From the NCBI RefSeq assembly GCF_019297855.1, contig NZ_CP079194.1:1847501-1911500 (forward strand): 64,000 nt of DNA, given 5' to 3'. The DNA is from Gymnodinialimonas ceratoperidinii (GTDB lineage: Bacteria; Pseudomonadota; Alphaproteobacteria; Rhodobacterales; Rhodobacteraceae). Shown here piece after piece: positions 19,302 through 30,706 of the stretch. Every line of letters begins with the position of its first letter. Positions within the stretch are counted from its first letter, which is position 1. The notes beneath the pieces were generated by a model. That model saw only the letters and a list, made by a program, of their open reading frames with translations. It did no database searches and was not told the origin of the DNA. A program made the translations under genes and the position numbers.

Positions 19302-19799
19302 ATGAGTATGCATGCGCCCCTTGCCTCACCAGCCCAAGCCGGGTTTCTGGCGGGCTATCTGGAATCTCTCGCGATGGTGGAGCGCCTGCATCGTCTGCTC
19401 CTCGACGTGATCAAGGACGAATTCGAACGTCTCGGCGTGCTCGACATCAACGCCGTCCAAGCGCTGCTTCTGTTCAATATCGGCGACAACGAGGTGACTG
19501 CGGGTGAGCTGAAGTCGCGCGGCTATTACCAAGGCTCCAATGTCAGCTACAACCTGAAGAAGCTGGTCGACATGGGCTACATGCACCACCAGAAATGCGA
19601 GATCGACCGACGCTCGGTTCGCGTGCGCCTGACCGAGAAAGGCCGCCATGTCCGCAATACCGTGGACGGCCTGTTCGAGCGGCATTCTGAGGGGCTGGAA
19701 AAGCAGGGCGTGCTCAGTGCGGACGGTGTCGATCGCCTGAACCACTCCCTGAAACGGATCGAAAGGTTCTGGTCCGATCAGATTCGTTACATCTATTGA
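19302..19799 (+). CDS. MarR-family regulator, LdtR-like
   Basis: A 165-residue winged-helix regulator. The recognition region reads ELKSRGYYQGSNVSYNLKKLVDMGY, with the wing residues DRRSVRVRLTEKG following. This YYQGSNVSYNLKKL pattern is that of the LdtR-like MarR group of alphaproteobacteria, associated in Liberibacter with cell-wall and stress genes. It is convergent with the ccm operon and stands alone, with a 100-base leader. The ligand is unknown. Confidence 0.85.
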   Translation: MSMHAPLASPAQAGFLAGYLESLAMVERLHRLLLDVIKDEFERLGVLDINAVQALLLFNIGDNEVTAGELKSRGYYQGSNVSYNLKKLVDMGYMHHQKCEIDRRSVRVRLTEKGRHVRNTVDGLFERHSEGLEKQGVLSADGVDRLNHSLKRIERFWSDQIRYIY

Positions 19800-19845
19800 G
19801 AGGAAAGGGCATCGCCTGCGCGGGCGGTGGGCCTTACCATGGCGC

Positions 19846-20445
19846 TCAATTGGTTTCGGCTGTTTCCAACGGCTCGAGATCCGGCAAGCTGTAGCCCGCC
19901 TCCTGCAGGGCGGGGCGAACCTGCGCGTCGAGGGAACGGCGCACGATGGGCCCTCGGAAATGCAGGACGATGACTCCCTCCTCGTTGATGAAGAAGGTCT
20001 CGGGCATCGCCACCACGCCCCAGTCACGCCCGTTACGCGCCGCCGGGTCCGTGCCGATCAGGTCATAGGGGTTACCCAGTTCCTCAAGGAACGACAGGGC
20101 CTGTGCCTCTCGGTCGCGGTAGTTGACCCCGTAAAGCGGCACGCCTGCCTCGGCCAGCGCCGTCAGGGTCGGATGCTCCGCGCGGCAGGGCGGGCACCAT
20201 GAGGCGAAGAAATTGAGGATCACGAGGCCCTCTCCCTCAAGGGCGTCGCGCGTCAGGAGGTCGGAGCCCGGCAGAACCTGCAGATCCAGCGGCGGCGCGG
20301 CACGTCCTTGCTGCGCGGACGGAAGCGCTTGCGTATCCACGCCCGTGCTCTGAGCATTCTGGTTGTTCGTCAGCTTCCAGCCGGCAAGCCCGAAGAACGT
20401 CGCGGTTAGTGCCAGCGGCAAGATCATGAGCCAATTGAGCTTCAC
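19846..20445 (-). CDS. ccmG: Thiol:disulfide interchange protein CcmG (HelX-like)
   Basis: A 199-residue membrane-anchored periplasmic thioredoxin that keeps apocytochrome c and CcmH reduced during haem attachment. One N-terminal membrane anchor covers residues 5-23. The active site WCPPC is at residues 83-87, with the cis-proline region VAMPETFFI. It is the last gene of the ccm operon and overlaps ccmD by four bases. Confidence 0.95.
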   Translation of the reverse strand: MKLNWLMILPLALTATFFGLAGWKLTNNQNAQSTGVDTQALPSAQQGRAAPPLDLQVLPGSDLLTRDALEGEGLVILNFFASWCPPCRAEHPTLTALAEAGVPLYGVNYRDREAQALSFLEELGNPYDLIGTDPAARNGRDWGVVAMPETFFINEEGVIVLHFRGPIVRRSLDAQVRPALQEAGYSLPDLEPLETAETN

Positions 20446-20627
20446 GTCAGAGATCCTTCCGCAGGAGATTTGCCGGCACCTTTGCCGCGCCGCGCCTCAA
20501 CCTCGGTCAAACGCCGCGCGACACGGCGAGACCGGGCGACGGAGGCGAAGATCAATGCCAGAAGGCAGACGATCGTGCCCGCATAGGCGGACAGGACCAC
20601 CGCCGTGTATTGTCCAAGATCCACCAT
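20442..20627 (-). CDS. ccmD: Haem exporter protein CcmD
   Basis: A 61-residue single-span membrane protein with one hydrophobic helix (YTAVVLSAYAGTIVCLLALIF region) and a basic cytoplasmic tail. It is the small subunit that releases holo-CcmE from the CcmABC complex. Position and size, between ccmC and ccmG with one-base and four-base overlaps, support the call, although the sequence itself is weakly conserved. The start ATG 20627 overlaps the ccmC stop (TGATG). Confidence 0.88.
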   Translation of the reverse strand: MVDLGQYTAVVLSAYAGTIVCLLALIFASVARSRRVARRLTEVEARRGKGAGKSPAEGSLT

Positions 20628-21358
20628 CAGGCCATCCGCTCCTGCACGATCAGCGCGTTGAGGCGCCGCGCCCGGATCTCGGTCCGGGTCCGGTAAAGGA
20701 CGAGCGTTACGAACAGGAAAAAGAACCCGCCAATGCAGGTCCACAGCGGATAGGCGAAGACGTCGGCCACGTTCTCCTCCGCGTCCATGCTGAGCGAGGC
20801 ACCCTGATGCAGGCTCTGGTTCCAGAACAGGATCGCGTAGCGCGAGATCACCGCGAAGACGGTGCCCACGAGGCAGAGGACCGACGTCAGATCGGCGGCC
20901 GCATCGGGGTTCTCGATCGCCTCCCACAGGGCCATGTAGCCGAGGTAGAAGAGGAACAGGATCAGGAAGGCGGTCAGCCGTGGGTCCCATTCCCACCACG
21001 ACCCCCACATCGGCTGCCCCCAGACCGCACCGGTGAAGAGCCCGATCAAGGTGAACACCATGCCCACCGGGGCCGCCGCCTTGGCCGCCAGCGCGCTCAC
21101 ATGATGGCGGCGGATCAGCCAGATCAGCGAGGCCGCCAGCATCATGAACCAGGCCGAGGTCGCCATGATCGCCGCAGGCACGTGGATGTAGATGATCTTG
21201 ACCGTCGATCCCTGACGGAAGTCATTGGGAGTAAAGAAGAAACCCCAGATCAGACCGCCGATCAGGAACAGCGCGGCCAAGGCTGTCACCCACGGCAGAA
21301 CAGCGCCGGAGGTTGCCATGAACCGTCGCGGGTTCGCGTATTCCCAGAAGGAGGACAT
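20627..21358 (-). CDS. ccmC: Haem exporter permease CcmC
   Basis: A 243-residue six-helix membrane protein that presents haem to CcmE. The tryptophan-rich WWD motif GSWWEWDPRLT is intact, along with flanking histidines (KIIYIHVPAA and NQSLHQGAS). The start at 21358 (MSSFWEYANP) matches homologues; an ATG four codons upstream is also possible, and neither has a strong ribosome site. It overlaps ccmD by one base. Confidence 0.94.
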   Translation of the reverse strand: MSSFWEYANPRRFMATSGAVLPWVTALAALFLIGGLIWGFFFTPNDFRQGSTVKIIYIHVPAAIMATSAWFMMLAASLIWLIRRHHVSALAAKAAAPVGMVFTLIGLFTGAVWGQPMWGSWWEWDPRLTAFLILFLFYLGYMALWEAIENPDAAADLTSVLCLVGTVFAVISRYAILFWNQSLHQGASLSMDAEENVADVFAYPLWTCIGGFFFLFVTLVLYRTRTEIRARRLNALIVQERMA

Positions 21359-21414
21359 GGGCCGGAACATAGGCGGGTGATCTGCCCGTCACAATGGGGC
21401 GTTCGGACGCAAAG

Positions 21415-22071
21415 CTAGCGCAGATTGACGCGGAGGGCGCTGGCGGCGGCGAAGGGCAAAATGGCGCTCGAGCCCAGGGTGATACCGGCGGTCAGGAGCA
21501 GGGGCGTGAGGGCATCGAGCCCCGCCGCGCCACGCGACACGGACAATGCGCCGAAGATCAGCGTCGGCACGTAGAGCGGCAGCACCAGCAGCGACAGCAG
21601 CAGCCCGCCGCGCTTGATCCCGACGGTGATCGCAGCGCCGAAGGTGCCGATGGCCGAAAGCGCCGGCGTGCCCACGGCGAGAGACGCGATCAGCCACGGG
21701 TAGGCGGCTGCCGGCAAGTTCAGCAAAAGGCCAAGGATGGGAGCCGCGGCGACCAGCGGCAGCCCGGTGGTGAGCCAGTGCGCCAGGGCTTTCAGCGCGG
21801 CGGCGGCCTCCAGCGGTAGTGGCGAGGTGGCAATCAGGTCCAGCGTTCCGTCCTCCCAATCCAGCTGGAAGATGCGGTCGAGAGACAGCAGGCAGGCCAG
21901 AAGCGCCCCGAGCCAGAGCACGCCTCCGGCGATCTCGGCCAACCGTCCGGTCTCGGGCCCGATCCCGAGCGGCACGAGGGAGGTGAACACGAGGAAGAAG
22001 GCAAGGCTCAGGCCGAAGCCGCCGCCGGCGCGGAAGGCGAGCGTCAGGTCTCGTTTCAGCAGGCCGATCAT
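21415..22071 (-). CDS. ccmB: Haem exporter permease CcmB
   Basis: A 218-residue integral membrane protein with six helices, the ABC permease partner of CcmA. The N-terminal [14 protein letters not shown] and the [10 protein letters not shown] segment are characteristic. Start ATG overlaps the ccmA stop (ATGA). The gap of 56 bases to ccmC contains no clear promoter. Confidence 0.94.
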   Translation of the reverse strand: MIGLLKRDLTLAFRAGGGFGLSLAFFLVFTSLVPLGIGPETGRLAEIAGGVLWLGALLACLLSLDRIFQLDWEDGTLDLIATSPLPLEAAAALKALAHWLTTGLPLVAAAPILGLLLNLPAAAYPWLIASLAVGTPALSAIGTFGAAITVGIKRGGLLLSLLVLPLYVPTLIFGALSVSRGAAGLDALTPLLLTAGITLGSSAILPFAAASALRVNLR

Positions 22072-22703
22072 AGAGCCGCCCCCAGAAACGGATCGTCGGC
22101 GAGCGTGTCGGCGGCGGGAATGCCCTTGGCGACATAGGGCGTGATGTCGAGGGTCCGCGCAGACGGTAGCCCGAGGTCGATATGCGTGGCAATGATGGCG
22201 GAGCCGCCACGTGCCAGATGGGTCTCCACCACGGCCGCAAACCGCGCGGTATTCTCCGTGTCGAGAGAGACCGTCGGCTCGTCCAGCGCCCAGATCGGGC
22301 GTCCTGTTACCAAGAGCCGCGCCAGCGACAGGCGGCGCTTTTGGCCTGCCGAAAGCTCTCCTGCCGTGCGTTCTGCCAGCGGGTGAAGCGCGAAGGCCAA
22401 GAGCGCCGGCTCGATGTCGTGCTGTCCGAAGATATCGGCCCAGAAACGCAGGTTCTCCGTGACGGTGAGCTGCGCCTTCAGCCCGTCGGCATGGGCGGCG
22501 TAGGCGATGGCATCCTCGGCGTGAGACAGGCGGCCCCGGATCGGGGGCGTCAGGCCTGCGAGGGTGCGCAGCAGCGTGGTTTTGCCGGCGCCATTGGGGC
22601 CGCGCAAGATCAATGCCTCGCCTCGATCAAGGGAAAAGGTCACGCCTGCAAGGACTTGCGCGGGCCCACGGGCGCAGGCGAGATCGGAGACAGACAGAAC
22701 CAT
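22068..22703 (-). CDS. ccmA: Haem exporter ATP-binding protein CcmA
   Basis: A 211-residue ABC ATPase that drives CcmE release during cytochrome c maturation. Walker A is GPNGAGKTT, the signature LSAGQKRR, and Walker [13 protein letters not shown]. It heads the ccmABCDG operon, the same order as helABCDX in Rhodobacter capsulatus. Two ATGs (22703 and 22709) are equally plausible; neither has a strong ribosome site. Confidence 0.94.
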   Translation of the reverse strand: MVLSVSDLACARGPAQVLAGVTFSLDRGEALILRGPNGAGKTTLLRTLAGLTPPIRGRLSHAEDAIAYAAHADGLKAQLTVTENLRFWADIFGQHDIEPALLAFALHPLAERTAGELSAGQKRRLSLARLLVTGRPIWALDEPTVSLDTENTARFAAVVETHLARGGSAIIATHIDLGLPSARTLDITPYVAKGIPAADTLADDPFLGAAL

Positions 22704-22839
22704 GACCATTCGGTAACGGGTTTGGCACGGGCGGGGAAGAGGGGAAGAGGGCGCGTCACGCGGCGCAAGCGGTGCAGGTCAGCCTCCCGCTACGTCAGTG
22801 TCGCCGAGTTTTCGCGGTGGACCTCTCCGCCCCTTGACT

Positions 22840-22855
22840 GTATGCAATTGCATAC
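22840..22855. promoter_or_regulatory. 16-bp palindrome in the aconitase promoter region
   Basis: GTATGCAATTGCATAC is a perfect 16-base palindrome 107 bases upstream of the aconitase start. It directly follows a TTGACT that could serve as a -35 box (22834-22839), so a bound protein would sit in the promoter spacer. Its symmetry suggests a GntR- or LacI-type operator; the regulator is not identifiable here. Confidence 0.45.
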
Positions 22856-22962
22856 CAAATTTGTCGCAGGGACCTTTTGACCGCTTGTTTGCGAGGGAAA
22901 GAGGTGGCACATGCACCCACAGATATCGACATTCGCAGCACTCACCGGACAGGAGCCGCTTT

Positions 22963-25749
<2,787 letters not shown>

Positions 25750-25772
25750 GCCACTGCGCGAAAGCATTGCAG

Positions 25773-25797
25773 CGGGGCTCCTTCGGGGGCCCCGTTT
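25773..25797 (+). terminator. Intrinsic terminator after acnA
   Basis: A 9-bp GC-rich stem (CGGGGCTCC against GGGGCCCCG, one wobble) with a TTCG loop and a short T-run, 24 bases after the acnA stop. Confidence 0.7.
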
Positions 25798-25807
25798 GCG
25801 TTTGGGT

Positions 25808-26401
25808 TTAGGTGGTCAGCGCATCAGGGTCGTAAACGGTCCGGACCCATTCCTCGAACCCGATGCCGGTCGTCTCATGGGCGGCAGCATAGGCGTCCAA
25901 CAGGACATTCACGATCCGCGCACGTCCATAGGGGTTGTGGATGAACCGCATCCCCAATTGTTCCCGTGCTTCGGCCAGCGGCACGTTCTTGAAGACGTGA
26001 AGGTAGATCACCGAGGCAAGGCCGGTACGGTCCGCGCCTGATTTACAGTGAATAACCAAAGGTTTGGGCATGTCACGCAGGGCTGCGATCAATTCCAGCA
26101 GCGCCTTGCGTTGCGGCAGGCGCACCGCGCGCAGACTCAATCCGCGAAAGTTCAGGCCAAGCTCGGCACAGATGGCTGCCTCACGCTGGCTATGGTCCGA
26201 GGAGGAGCCCCGCAGGCTCAGCACCGAGACCGCGCCCTTTTCCTTCAGGCGTGCCAGGCGTTTCGGGCTTGGGTGGTTGTGGCGCCAGACGTCGTCATCG
26301 AGTTTGTGAAAGTTGCGCCAGAGCGCGCGCAGGGCCCCGTGATCCTTCAGCCAATACTGGAACCACGCGAGTGCGGCGGAAGGGGGCGGTGGCTGTGACA
26401 T
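25808..26401 (-). CDS. Dual-specificity/tyrosine phosphatase-like protein
   Basis: A 197-residue protein-tyrosine-phosphatase-fold enzyme. The P-loop HCKSGADRTG gives nucleophile C119 and R125. The upstream SVLSLRG segment and NFHKLDDDVWRHNHPSP resemble the bacterial FN-type dual-specificity phosphatases. ATG 26401 is chosen because the open extension upstream is arginine-rich and unlike homologues. It converges on acnA and is divergent from the DUF1223 gene. The substrate is unknown. Confidence 0.8.
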   Translation of the reverse strand: MSQPPPPSAALAWFQYWLKDHGALRALWRNFHKLDDDVWRHNHPSPKRLARLKEKGAVSVLSLRGSSSDHSQREAAICAELGLNFRGLSLRAVRLPQRKALLELIAALRDMPKPLVIHCKSGADRTGLASVIYLHVFKNVPLAEAREQLGMRFIHNPYGRARIVNVLLDAYAAAHETTGIGFEEWVRTVYDPDALTT

Positions 26402-26649
26402 GGCGGTTTCGGTAGCACGGGCGCGCTTGCGGCGTCTACCCGGCTTGCGTCTGACCAGACGCAGGGTCAAACTGCCGGGATGATTGCAATTCCCGATGAT
26501 GCAGCGCGCCATGTGGCGGCGGTTGCCGCCTGTCCGCTTGCATCGGCTCCTCAAAGGTCTGTCACAACCTCTCGCGAACGCTTGATTGGCCTTCGGCCCC
26601 TTCATGCCATAGCTATCAGGATACACGCTTCAGGACGGATGAACGCCAG

Positions 26650-27351
26650 ATGACCCATCGCTTCGGACTACTTTGCGCGGCAACGCTCGCTGCGTCCTCA
26701 ACGGCTGCCTTGGCCGAGGAGACGGTGGTCGTGGAATTGTTCACGTCTCAGGGCTGTTCATCCTGCCCGCCCGCAGACTCGTTTCTCGCCGAATTGGCGG
26801 AGCGTGACGACATCATCGCCCTGGCGCTGCACGTCGACTACTGGGACTACATCGGGTGGGCCGATACCTTCGCTCAGCCGGCCTTCACGCAGCGCCAGCA
26901 CGCCTACAGCTACGCTGCAGGATCAACGGTGGTCTACACGCCGCAGATGGTCATCGACGGAATCGATCATGTCGTCGGCAACCGCGTGATGGAGGCGGCC
27001 GAGGCGATTGCCGCGCGGCGCAGCGCGCCCAACCCGGTGAGCTTCGAGATCGAGGACAACGCCGAAGGCTGGCATGTCAGCGCATCATGGATCGGGCAGG
27101 GCCAAGCGCCCGCGATGGTGGTGCAGGTGGTGACCTATTCGCCCCACGAACAGGTCGAGATCACCCGCGGCGAGAACGCGGGGCTGACCACGACCTACCA
27201 CAATGTCGTGCGATCCTGGCAGGTGGTGGCGAATTGGTCCGGCGCGACCTCCTTCGAGGCGCAGGTCGTGCCGCAAGAGGACATGCCCCATGTCGTGATC
27301 GTCCAGGCCGACGGGTACGGGCAGATTCTCGGCGCCTACCGGCTCGACTGA
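26650..27351 (+). CDS. Exported DUF1223 protein (thioredoxin-like)
   Basis: A 233-residue secreted protein with a signal peptide cleaved after about residue 22. The DUF1223 hallmark VELFTSQGCSSCPPAD follows at once, with C36 and C39 forming a CxxC pair like a thioredoxin active site. YTPQMVIDG matches the cis-proline region of that fold. Function in the family is not established; a periplasmic redox role is inference. Its end overlaps the acyltransferase gene end by 16 bases in convergent orientation. Confidence 0.85.
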   Translation: MTHRFGLLCAATLAASSTAALAEETVVVELFTSQGCSSCPPADSFLAELAERDDIIALALHVDYWDYIGWADTFAQPAFTQRQHAYSYAAGSTVVYTPQMVIDGIDHVVGNRVMEAAEAIAARRSAPNPVSFEIEDNAEGWHVSASWIGQGQAPAMVVQVVTYSPHEQVEITRGENAGLTTTYHNVVRSWQVVANWSGATSFEAQVVPQEDMPHVVIVQADGYGQILGAYRLD

Positions 27352-28253
27352 CGCGCGGCGCGGCGGCGTGCCTTCTCGGCGCGTTCTGGCTTCCATCGAT
27401 TATGCACCCAGAACCATTGCTCCGGCGCCGCGTGAACCCGCGCCGAGAGGCTGTCGTTCAACGCTTGCGTCATCGCGATCGGCTCTGAATGGGGGATGGG
27501 TTCTTCCAATTCGATGGAGAAATCGAGCCCATTGTCCAGCCGTGTCGAGTAGATGGGCACCAGGAGCGCGTCATACTTCAAGGCCATCTCCGCCGCGGCG
27601 GTCGAGGTCGGCGCGGGGTGACCCATGAAGTCGAGGATTTCTCCGTCGTAGAGGTATTGATCGATCAGGATCGCCCCCTGCGCGCCCGAGCGGATGTGCT
27701 TCACAAACCCGGCGAGCCCGCGTCGGTCTCGGGTAAAGGCACCGCCGCCGACATCCTCGATCGTCGCGATGTAATGGGCGTTCAAGTAATCGTTGTTGAG
27801 CGGACGGTAGAGCCCGCCCATGCGGTAGCCCCGCACGTTCAAGGCCGCCCGTCCTGCCTGATAGTTCCCGTAGTGGCCTGAGACAAACAGGATCGGACGG
27901 CCCTCGGCCCGCGCCTCCTCGCAGGCACGCCAACCGGGGCCCGAGGGTTGCCACAGCAACGCCCGCTTCATCTGATGGGCGGTGGCGTAGTTCTCCATCA
28001 CGACGCGGCCTACGGTTTCAAGGACCGCCTTGGTCAGCCGGCGACGCTCGGGCTTTGGCATCTCGGGATAGACCATTTGAAGGTTGGCGTTGGCTTGCGA
28101 CGCGCGGCCGGTCAGTGGACCTACGATATTGCGAAACAGCCAACCCATCGCCGCGACACGCGTGCCGTGGGGCAGGCGCAGCGCGCCCCACATCAGCCCG
28201 CGCCACAGGCGGTCGACGATCCAGTCAGACAATCTGCGCCTGGGGGTGGACAT
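27336..28253 (-). CDS. LpxL/HtrB-like lysophospholipid acyltransferase
   Basis: A 305-residue protein of the lipid A/late acyltransferase family, with an N-terminal hydrophobic segment and the SGHYGNYQ active-site region. The usual catalytic dyad is H-x4-D/E; here H127 is followed four residues later by Q132 (codon CAG). Downstream, ILIDQYLYDG and the WFWVHNRWK C-terminus are typical. The family adds secondary acyl chains to lipid A or ornithine lipids at the inner membrane. It follows the EamA gene by four bases in one operon. Activity is uncertain given the Q132 substitution. Confidence 0.78.
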   Translation of the reverse strand: MSTPRRRLSDWIVDRLWRGLMWGALRLPHGTRVAAMGWLFRNIVGPLTGRASQANANLQMVYPEMPKPERRRLTKAVLETVGRVVMENYATAHQMKRALLWQPSGPGWRACEEARAEGRPILFVSGHYGNYQAGRAALNVRGYRMGGLYRPLNNDYLNAHYIATIEDVGGGAFTRDRRGLAGFVKHIRSGAQGAILIDQYLYDGEILDFMGHPAPTSTAAAEMALKYDALLVPIYSTRLDNGLDFSIELEEPIPHSEPIAMTQALNDSLSARVHAAPEQWFWVHNRWKPERAEKARRRAARQSSR

Positions 28254-28257
28254 GGGA

Positions 28258-29130
28258 TCAGGCTCCAACAGCGACGGCGCGCTTTTCGCGATGCCAGACA
28301 TAGACACCGGCCCCGACGATCACAAGCGCACCGACAATCGTGGCGGCGTCGGGGACCTCTGCGAAGATGACGAGGCCCCAGAAGGTCGAGTAGACGACGC
28401 CCGCATAGCCGAAGGGCGCCACGGCGCCGGCCTCGGCAATGCTCAGAGACTGGATCAGCAGGAACTGCCCCGCCGCACCGACGATGCCGAGAAACAGGAA
28501 GATGCCCCAATCTGATGCGGCAGGAGGCTCCCACACCGGGATCACGAGGGCGGTGGCGGCCATGGTGCCGATCAATGCGGTATAGAGGAACGACGTCAGG
28601 ATCGGCTCGTCGCGCCCGAGAAACCGGGTGGTCAGCGCGTAGGAGGCATAGCAGATGCCCGCGCCGAGGGGCAGCAGGGACGACCATGACATCACATCGC
28701 CGCCCGGACGGATGATGATCAACGCGCCGGTCAGTGCCAATGCAATGCCCACGATCCGCCGAGGTCCAAGCCGCTCGCGCAGCAGAAGCGCCGCGCCGAG
28801 GGTCAGCAAAACCGGATGAATGTTCATCACCGCCGTGGCCGAGGCGATTTCCATGAAGGACAGGGAGGTGAAAAAGCACCATGTCGCGCCGAACAGAAAC
28901 GCGGAGCGCAGGAGTTGCAGGCCCAGATGGTGCGTCCGGATCAGCGACGGCAGGCGCGGCAGCAGGATCAGCGCCACGACGAACATCTGCCCCGCATAGC
29001 GCGCCCAGACGACTTCCAGCACGTCGAAACGCGCCATCAGGACTTTCGCGGTCGCATCCATGGCCGAGAACAGGAAGATCGCAGCGAGCATCAGGATGAT
29101 GCCCTGTGACGTGTCGGAGAGCTTGCTCAC
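28258..29130 (-). CDS. EamA/DMT-family transporter
   Basis: A 290-residue ten-helix drug/metabolite transporter with two EamA repeats (the first ends near GALIIIRPGG, the second near GAGVYVWHREK). It starts at a GTG overlapping the stop of the upstream TIGR01244 gene (GTGA), and is followed by the acyltransferase gene four bases later. The substrate is not predictable. Confidence 0.85.
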   Translation of the reverse strand: MSKLSDTSQGIILMLAAIFLFSAMDATAKVLMARFDVLEVVWARYAGQMFVVALILLPRLPSLIRTHHLGLQLLRSAFLFGATWCFFTSLSFMEIASATAVMNIHPVLLTLGAALLLRERLGPRRIVGIALALTGALIIIRPGGDVMSWSSLLPLGAGICYASYALTTRFLGRDEPILTSFLYTALIGTMAATALVIPVWEPPAASDWGIFLFLGIVGAAGQFLLIQSLSIAEAGAVAPFGYAGVVYSTFWGLVIFAEVPDAATIVGALVIVGAGVYVWHREKRAVAVGA

Positions 29131-29561
29131 CCCTTGTTACGCGCCGCAGCGGCTTCCAAAGCAGGGCGCAGCTGCTCGAACGGATAGCCGAACGAGGTGG
29201 CACGGGCGATGATATCATCGACCGGCACGTGGCCCGCAGCGCCGAAGGCCCAGACCACCGTCGACCGATTGCCCGAGGCACAATAGGCCACGACGGGGCC
29301 TTCTGCATCGGCAACCGCGTCGTGCTGCTCGTCCACGTGATCCTGAGTCATCGTGTGGCCCTGAAACGGGTTGAAGACGAAATCGATGCCATGGGCCTCG
29401 GCTTCGGCCTGGATGGCGGCCGCCTGCAGGGCAGGCGGGTTCTCCATGTCAGGGCGATTGCAGATCAGCGTCTTCACTCCCATCTGGGCCAGCGTCGCGA
29501 CATCCTCGGGCGCGATCTGGGGGGTGACGGAATAGGTCTTAGTGATCTGGCGAAGGTCCAT
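29127..29561 (-). CDS. TIGR01244-family phosphatase/sulfurtransferase-like protein
   Basis: A 144-residue protein related to the DSP-like domain of Blh/BigR-associated proteins. The P-loop CASGNRS gives C94 and R99. The N-terminal MDLRQITKTYSVTPQI and the VKTLICNRPD strand fit the family, some members of which are phosphatases linked to sulfide or biofilm regulation. ATG 29561 is chosen over an upstream start with no conserved sequence. It is first in a three-gene unit with EamA and the acyltransferase. Confidence 0.8.
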   Translation of the reverse strand: MDLRQITKTYSVTPQIAPEDVATLAQMGVKTLICNRPDMENPPALQAAAIQAEAEAHGIDFVFNPFQGHTMTQDHVDEQHDAVADAEGPVVAYCASGNRSTVVWAFGAAGHVPVDDIIARATSFGYPFEQLRPALEAAAARNKG

Positions 29562-29625
29562 GGGTTTTCCGAGGCTTGAGTTTGTTGCGCGCAACCTGCC
29601 TCAAACGCCGCGAAAGGGCCAGACC

Positions 29626-30606
29626 TCACCCACCATCTTGCGGCAGCAAGTTGACCCCCATCTGGTTGGCCGTTCTTAGAACATCGAAGGGCAACCAGTT
29701 TTCGCAAATCAGACCGTCCGCGTCGAAATGGTAGAAGTCCATCACGTCGATATGAACCTGCCTGCCGGTCGCGGGCATCCCGAGATAGGGGCCGGTGTGA
29801 GTGGCGTAGAGCCGCCCGCCGGTCAGCGCGAAGGGTCCGTCGGCGATGCGCACGAAATGGCCGCGGGAGTGACGGTCCGGCACCGCTTCGCGGAACGGGA
29901 TCTGATGATTGCGTCGGAAACCTTCGACGCCACGGCAGATGCCGATGCCCGCCGCGGCATAATACATGAAGTTGGGGTCCCAATGGGCCATGGTCAACCC
30001 GCTGACGTCCGGCCCCACATGGGTGTTGAGCGCGTTGTGCATGTCGAGCACCTGCGCCATCGAGGCCGCGCCGCCTATTTCATCGACGCTTCCCATCCGC
30101 ACGCCGCCCCCGCCGCGGGGGCCGGGCCACATGCCCCGCGCACCGTTCATCGGCGGGAGCGGAAATTGACCGGCCTGATCCATCAGGTCGAGGAAGTCGG
30201 GCAGGATCCACGCGCGACTAATTTTGCCCGCGCTGTCGAGGTGATGCACCTCGCACATCCGCAAATGCACAACGCCGCCCGTGGGTTGAATGCCGAGAAG
30301 CGGTTCAGTGAACGTCCCCTGCCAATGCCCGAAAGAGCCCACGAGAGGTGAGAATCGTCTGTCCGTCGTCCGCGTGTCAGGGTGGTTGTCGCCAGCGATG
30401 AAAATCTCGGGGCGCCACTCGGCGTCGGGCAGGGCGCGGGTCAGGTCAGCGTAAAAGCCCGCGATCTGCGCGCCCGTGGCGGTGTCATAGGGAAAGGCGA
30501 TCTCTGCCATGGCGTCGGGCGCGTAGGCCCGGGCCACATCTCCGCCCTGCGCGAGACGGGTCAGATGCTCCCATACCCGGGCCTTGTCTTGCAGCAGGTC
30601 TCGCAT
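29626..30606 (-). CDS. Protein with two SnoaL-like (NTF2-fold) domains
   Basis: A 326-residue protein made of two SnoaL/NTF2-like halves. The first (about residues 1-145) has FGHWQGTF...GIQPTGGVVHLRMCEVHHL and AWILPDFLDLMDQAG. The second (about 185-326) has MAHWDPNFMYYAAAGIG, GMPATGRQVHIDVMDFYHF and ENWLPFDVL. NTF2-fold enzymes include polyketide cyclases and small-molecule hydratases. ATG 30606 follows a GAGGAGAG ribosome site. It diverges from a sugar-ABC ATPase gene that is itself followed by another SnoaL gene, hinting at a shared substrate. Confidence 0.75.
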   Translation of the reverse strand: MRDLLQDKARVWEHLTRLAQGGDVARAYAPDAMAEIAFPYDTATGAQIAGFYADLTRALPDAEWRPEIFIAGDNHPDTRTTDRRFSPLVGSFGHWQGTFTEPLLGIQPTGGVVHLRMCEVHHLDSAGKISRAWILPDFLDLMDQAGQFPLPPMNGARGMWPGPRGGGGVRMGSVDEIGGAASMAQVLDMHNALNTHVGPDVSGLTMAHWDPNFMYYAAAGIGICRGVEGFRRNHQIPFREAVPDRHSRGHFVRIADGPFALTGGRLYATHTGPYLGMPATGRQVHIDVMDFYHFDADGLICENWLPFDVLRTANQMGVNLLPQDGG

Positions 30607-30621
30607 CACTCTCTCCTCTAT

Positions 30622-30641
30622 TTTTGCAAACCTATGCAAAA
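30622..30641. promoter_or_regulatory. Inverted repeat between the divergent SnoaL and ABC-ATPase genes
   Basis: TTTTGCA-N6-TGCAAAA, a 20-base perfect inverted repeat 16 bases upstream of the SnoaL-type gene start and 66 bases before the ATPase gene. It is the most AT-rich stretch locally and is well placed to control both. The cognate regulator is unknown. Confidence 0.45.
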
Positions 30642-30706
30642 TCCTTGCGCCAATCGGTTCGGACTGTCTAGATGGCCGGGAGAAAAAGCGCGCGGAAGGA
30701 TGAATC

